This document shows positions 62,126 to 64,000 of a stretch of DNA of 64,000 nt, piece by piece; position 1 is the stretch's first letter, and every line of letters starts with the position of its first letter. Made by a program: the position numbers and the translations under genes. This stretch comes from Shinella kummerowiae (lineage in GTDB: Bacteria > Pseudomonadota > Alphaproteobacteria > Rhizobiales > Rhizobiaceae), in assembly GCF_009827055.1 (NCBI RefSeq), contig NZ_WUMK01000011.1, positions 124,001 through 188,000 on the forward strand, in the 5' to 3' direction. The notes beneath the pieces are model-generated. The model did no database searches and was not told where the DNA came from. It worked only from the letters and a program-made list of their open reading frames with translations.

Positions 62126-62881
62126 ATGGAATGGCACCTTATTTTCGACGTTCTGCCCCTTCTGCTCGATGGAGCGCTCCTGACGATCCAACTAACAGCA
62201 GCTTCCGTCCTGCTTGGGCTCATCATAGCACTTCCACTTTCGCTGATGCGTGCGTCAGGGTCTACTGGGCTATCGCGCCCCGTCCTACTCTATACGTTTG
62301 CATTTCGCGGAACGCCGCTCCTGGTCCAGATTTTTCTGATTTACTACGGCGCGAGCCAAATCGAGTGGATACGCACGAGTTTTGTCTGGTCGGTCTTGCG
62401 AGAGCCTTGGTGGTGCGCGCTGATCGCGTTTTCTCTCAACCATGCAGCATATACGACCGAAATCTTGCGGGGTGGCATACGTGCGGTGCCACGAGGTGAG
62501 ATCGAGGCGGCTAAGGCGCTGGGCATGTCTTACGCGTTGCGGACCAGACGGATTGTTCTGCCTGTCGCCTTTCGTCTCTCGTTGCCAGCCTATGCGAACG
62601 AAGTGGTGTTGATGCTGAAGGCAAGTTCGCTTGCCAGCACCATCACGATGATGGAGCTGACGGGCACAGCGCGAAAGATCGTCGCGCAAACCTTCTCACC
62701 CTATGAGGTCTTTATTTCGGCGGCGCTGATCTATCTGGGTATCACATTCGTGGTCGTCCATCTCTTCGGTCGGTTGGAGCGAGGTATCACCAGCCACCAA
62801 GGTCGCGCTCGTGCAGAGAACGACAACCGCAAGAACATCCCACCTTCGGAGGGTTACGCAATCGGAAAGGTATCGCGATGA
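62126..62881 (+). CDS. Polar amino-acid/opine-type ABC transporter permease (HisM/OccM-like)
   Basis: The 251-residue second permease carries the EAA loop 'ILRGGIRAVPRGEIEAAKALGMSYALRTRRIVLPVAFRLSLPAYANEV' and the HisM-typical 'FRGTPLLVQIFLIYYGASQIEW'. It completes the membrane part of the transporter. The binding protein gene is not in the window and may lie beyond its right end. It overlaps the racemase-like gene by 4 bases. Confidence 0.9.
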   Translation: MEWHLIFDVLPLLLDGALLTIQLTAASVLLGLIIALPLSLMRASGSTGLSRPVLLYTFAFRGTPLLVQIFLIYYGASQIEWIRTSFVWSVLREPWWCALIAFSLNHAAYTTEILRGGIRAVPRGEIEAAKALGMSYALRTRRIVLPVAFRLSLPAYANEVVLMLKASSLASTITMMELTGTARKIVAQTFSPYEVFISAALIYLGITFVVVHLFGRLERGITSHQGRARAENDNRKNIPPSEGYAIGKVSR

Positions 62882-64000
62882 CCGCTCTCCTGGCGCCTTT
62901 CATTGAAAGTTATGACCTCGGTTGTGCAGAGGCGGCCCTACTGCGAGGAAGCTGGTACGAAATCGACCTGGGGGCAATCAGGCACAATTATCGCGAACTG
63001 CGATCTTTGCTTCCCCAGAATGTCAGCATTTATGCGTGTCTGAAGCGGAACGCTTATGGTTGTGGTGCCGGCCCGGTGGCGCGCGCGCTGGCGGTGGAGG
63101 GGGTTGCTGGGTTCGCGGTAGCGTCGCTTCTCGACGCCATGGCGATCCGAAGGATGGGGGCTGGACAGCACATCCTTCTATACCCCGGGGCCCTGCCAGC
63201 GGCGGGGCTGATGATCGAAGCGCTCGACCTCACGGTGAGCGTCTCCAGCGTCGATGAACTGGAGCGTTGGCGCGCGGCGATGACAAAGACCCGCGTCTTC
63301 ATCAAGGTCGACTTGGGCTTCTTTCGTGCGGGGGCATCGCCACAGGATGCAGGTCCATTGCTGGCGGCGGCGAACGCATACTCCGACGTGCAGGTCGATG
63401 GAATCTATGCACACATGAGCGAGCTTCCAACCTCAAAATCATCCGATGCGGGGATCCAATTCCACCGGATGCGGGCGATCCTCGCCGAGGCCGAGGTGCG
63501 TGGAGACCGACCCGTGGTCGCCATGATGTCGAGCACGGAGGGCGTTCTCACCTATCCGGAAATGGACATGGACGCTGTCGATCCGGGTGCGCTATTTGTT
63601 GGGTTACCGGAAAGTCATGCACCTGTCCGCCGTGTTGTCTTGCAACAGGCATTGAAAACGATTTGCACTACGGTCGTCGCTGTTAAACACGTCGATGCCT
63701 CTCTTGGTCCGGTCCCCGACCTCCCAGGCTTTCGGTCGGGGATGAAGCTCGGTGTTCTTGGCATGGGATGGGGTGACGGCCTCCCCCGGCAGGTTCCGCC
63801 TGGTACTGAAGCGCTCGTAGGCGGTACGCGAGCCCGTCTCTTGCCGCCGGCTCATCTCGAACACGTGCGAATTGATCTCTCGAACGCTCCCGATGCCCGC
63901 CTCGGTGACAAGGTCGTGCTGCTCGGCAGGCAGGGAGACGAAGTCATCACACATGAGGAAATTGCGGCGGTTTGGGGAACCGATGTCGTCGGCATCTATG
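62878..64000 (+). CDS. Alanine racemase family protein (3'-truncated by window)
   Basis: At least 374 residues, still open at the window end. The N-terminal TIM-barrel of PLP-dependent alanine racemases is evident: 'GSWYEIDLGAIRHNYRELRS', the PLP lysine K56 in 'YACLKRNAYGCGAG', 'VFIKVDLGFFRAG', 'VDGIYAHMSEL' and 'VDPGALFVGLP'. The usual 'VxKADAYGHG' is altered to 'CLKRNAYGCG', suggesting a non-housekeeping, possibly broad-specificity or catabolic racemase. Coupled by ATGA to an amino-acid ABC transporter, it probably converts an imported D-amino acid (or opine-derived D-form) to the L-isomer for use as a nutrient. Confidence 0.85.
   Translation, partial: MTALLAPFIESYDLGCAEAALLRGSWYEIDLGAIRHNYRELRSLLPQNVSIYACLKRNAYGCGAGPVARALAVEGVAGFAVASLLDAMAIRRMGAGQHILLYPGALPAAGLMIEALDLTVSVSSVDELERWRAAMTKTRVFIKVDLGFFRAGASPQDAGPLLAAANAYSDVQVDGIYAHMSELPTSKSSDAGIQFHRMRAILAEAEVRGDRPVVAMMSSTEGVLTYPEMDMDAVDPGALFVGLPESHAPVRRVVLQQALKTICTTVVAVKHVDASLGPVPDLPGFRSGMKLGVLGMGWGDGLPRQVPPGTEALVGGTRARLLPPAHLEHVRIDLSNAPDARLGDKVVLLGRQGDEVITHEEIAAVWGTDVVGIY

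Noticed and set aside
1..64000. CRISPR arrays, tRNA or rRNA genes
   Set aside because: No regularly spaced repeats, no tRNA cloverleaf (GGTTC-type arm with anticodon stem) and no rRNA-like conserved blocks were found on either strand by eye.

Overview
The window looks like a segment of a large conjugative plasmid, or a plasmid-derived island, from a Rhizobiaceae-type alphaproteobacterium (Rhizobium/Agrobacterium/Sinorhizobium relatives). The evidence is high-GC coding on both strands, a Ti-type transfer region (traG-traD-traC, oriT, traA), a block of small genes typical of rhizobial plasmids (ParB-like, ArdB, DUF932, DUF1173, DUF736, DUF2493, WGR), an alphaproteobacterial GAAC-N7-GAAC SOS box, and a minus-strand small RNA with three CCUCCUCCC loops like the rhizobial alpha-r14 family. 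No replication origin, tRNA, rRNA or CRISPR array was seen.

Layout. 1-7.1 kb: an apparent operon for an organosulfonate or related metabolite: aminotransferase end, Asp/Glu-type racemase, TauABC-like transporter, HisD-family dehydrogenase (perhaps a sulfopropanediol dehydrogenase), alpha/beta hydrolase and YeiH-type exporter. 7.2-10.25 kb: two overlapping tyrosine recombinase genes resembling Tn554 TnpA/TnpB. They interrupt an abasic-site-sensing SRAP gene, and the first recombinase is fused in frame to the remaining N-terminal third of SRAP. 10.6-19.5 kb: a DNA-damage island, with uvrD-like helicase and dinB leftward and SOS-boxed imuA-imuB-dnaE2 rightward.

19.5-42.8 kb: plasmid accessory block. 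It holds a VapBC module, a PP-loop (PAPS-reductase-like)/DUF6884-like pair, a ParB-like protein, ArdB antirestriction, DUF932, DUF1173, several small unknown genes, a 1478-residue methyltransferase/strawberry-notch helicase, a Toprim protein, a DUF2493 protein, and a cluster of toxin-antitoxin modules (Phd/PIN, Phd with a broken PemK-like toxin, TacA/TacT). Many of these genes are preceded either by a short GC-rich terminator hairpin placed right before the ribosome-binding site or by a purine-rich leader; two leaders contain an identical 20-mer.

42.8-52.9 kb: DNA transfer and replication genes (TraG coupling protein, TraD, TraC, oriT, TraA relaxase-helicase with BID-like C-terminal repeats) followed by a large Zeta-toxin-domain protein. 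No mating-pair-formation genes are present, so transfer would need a type IV system elsewhere. 53-64 kb: metabolic cargo. LysR/quinone oxidoreductase, DUF2218-like and methyltransferase-like genes come first, then two paralogous AraC regulators flanking an MFS transporter and a strongly hairpin-rich non-coding stretch, and finally a polar amino-acid/opine-type ABC transporter operon that runs into an alanine-racemase-family gene cut by the window end.
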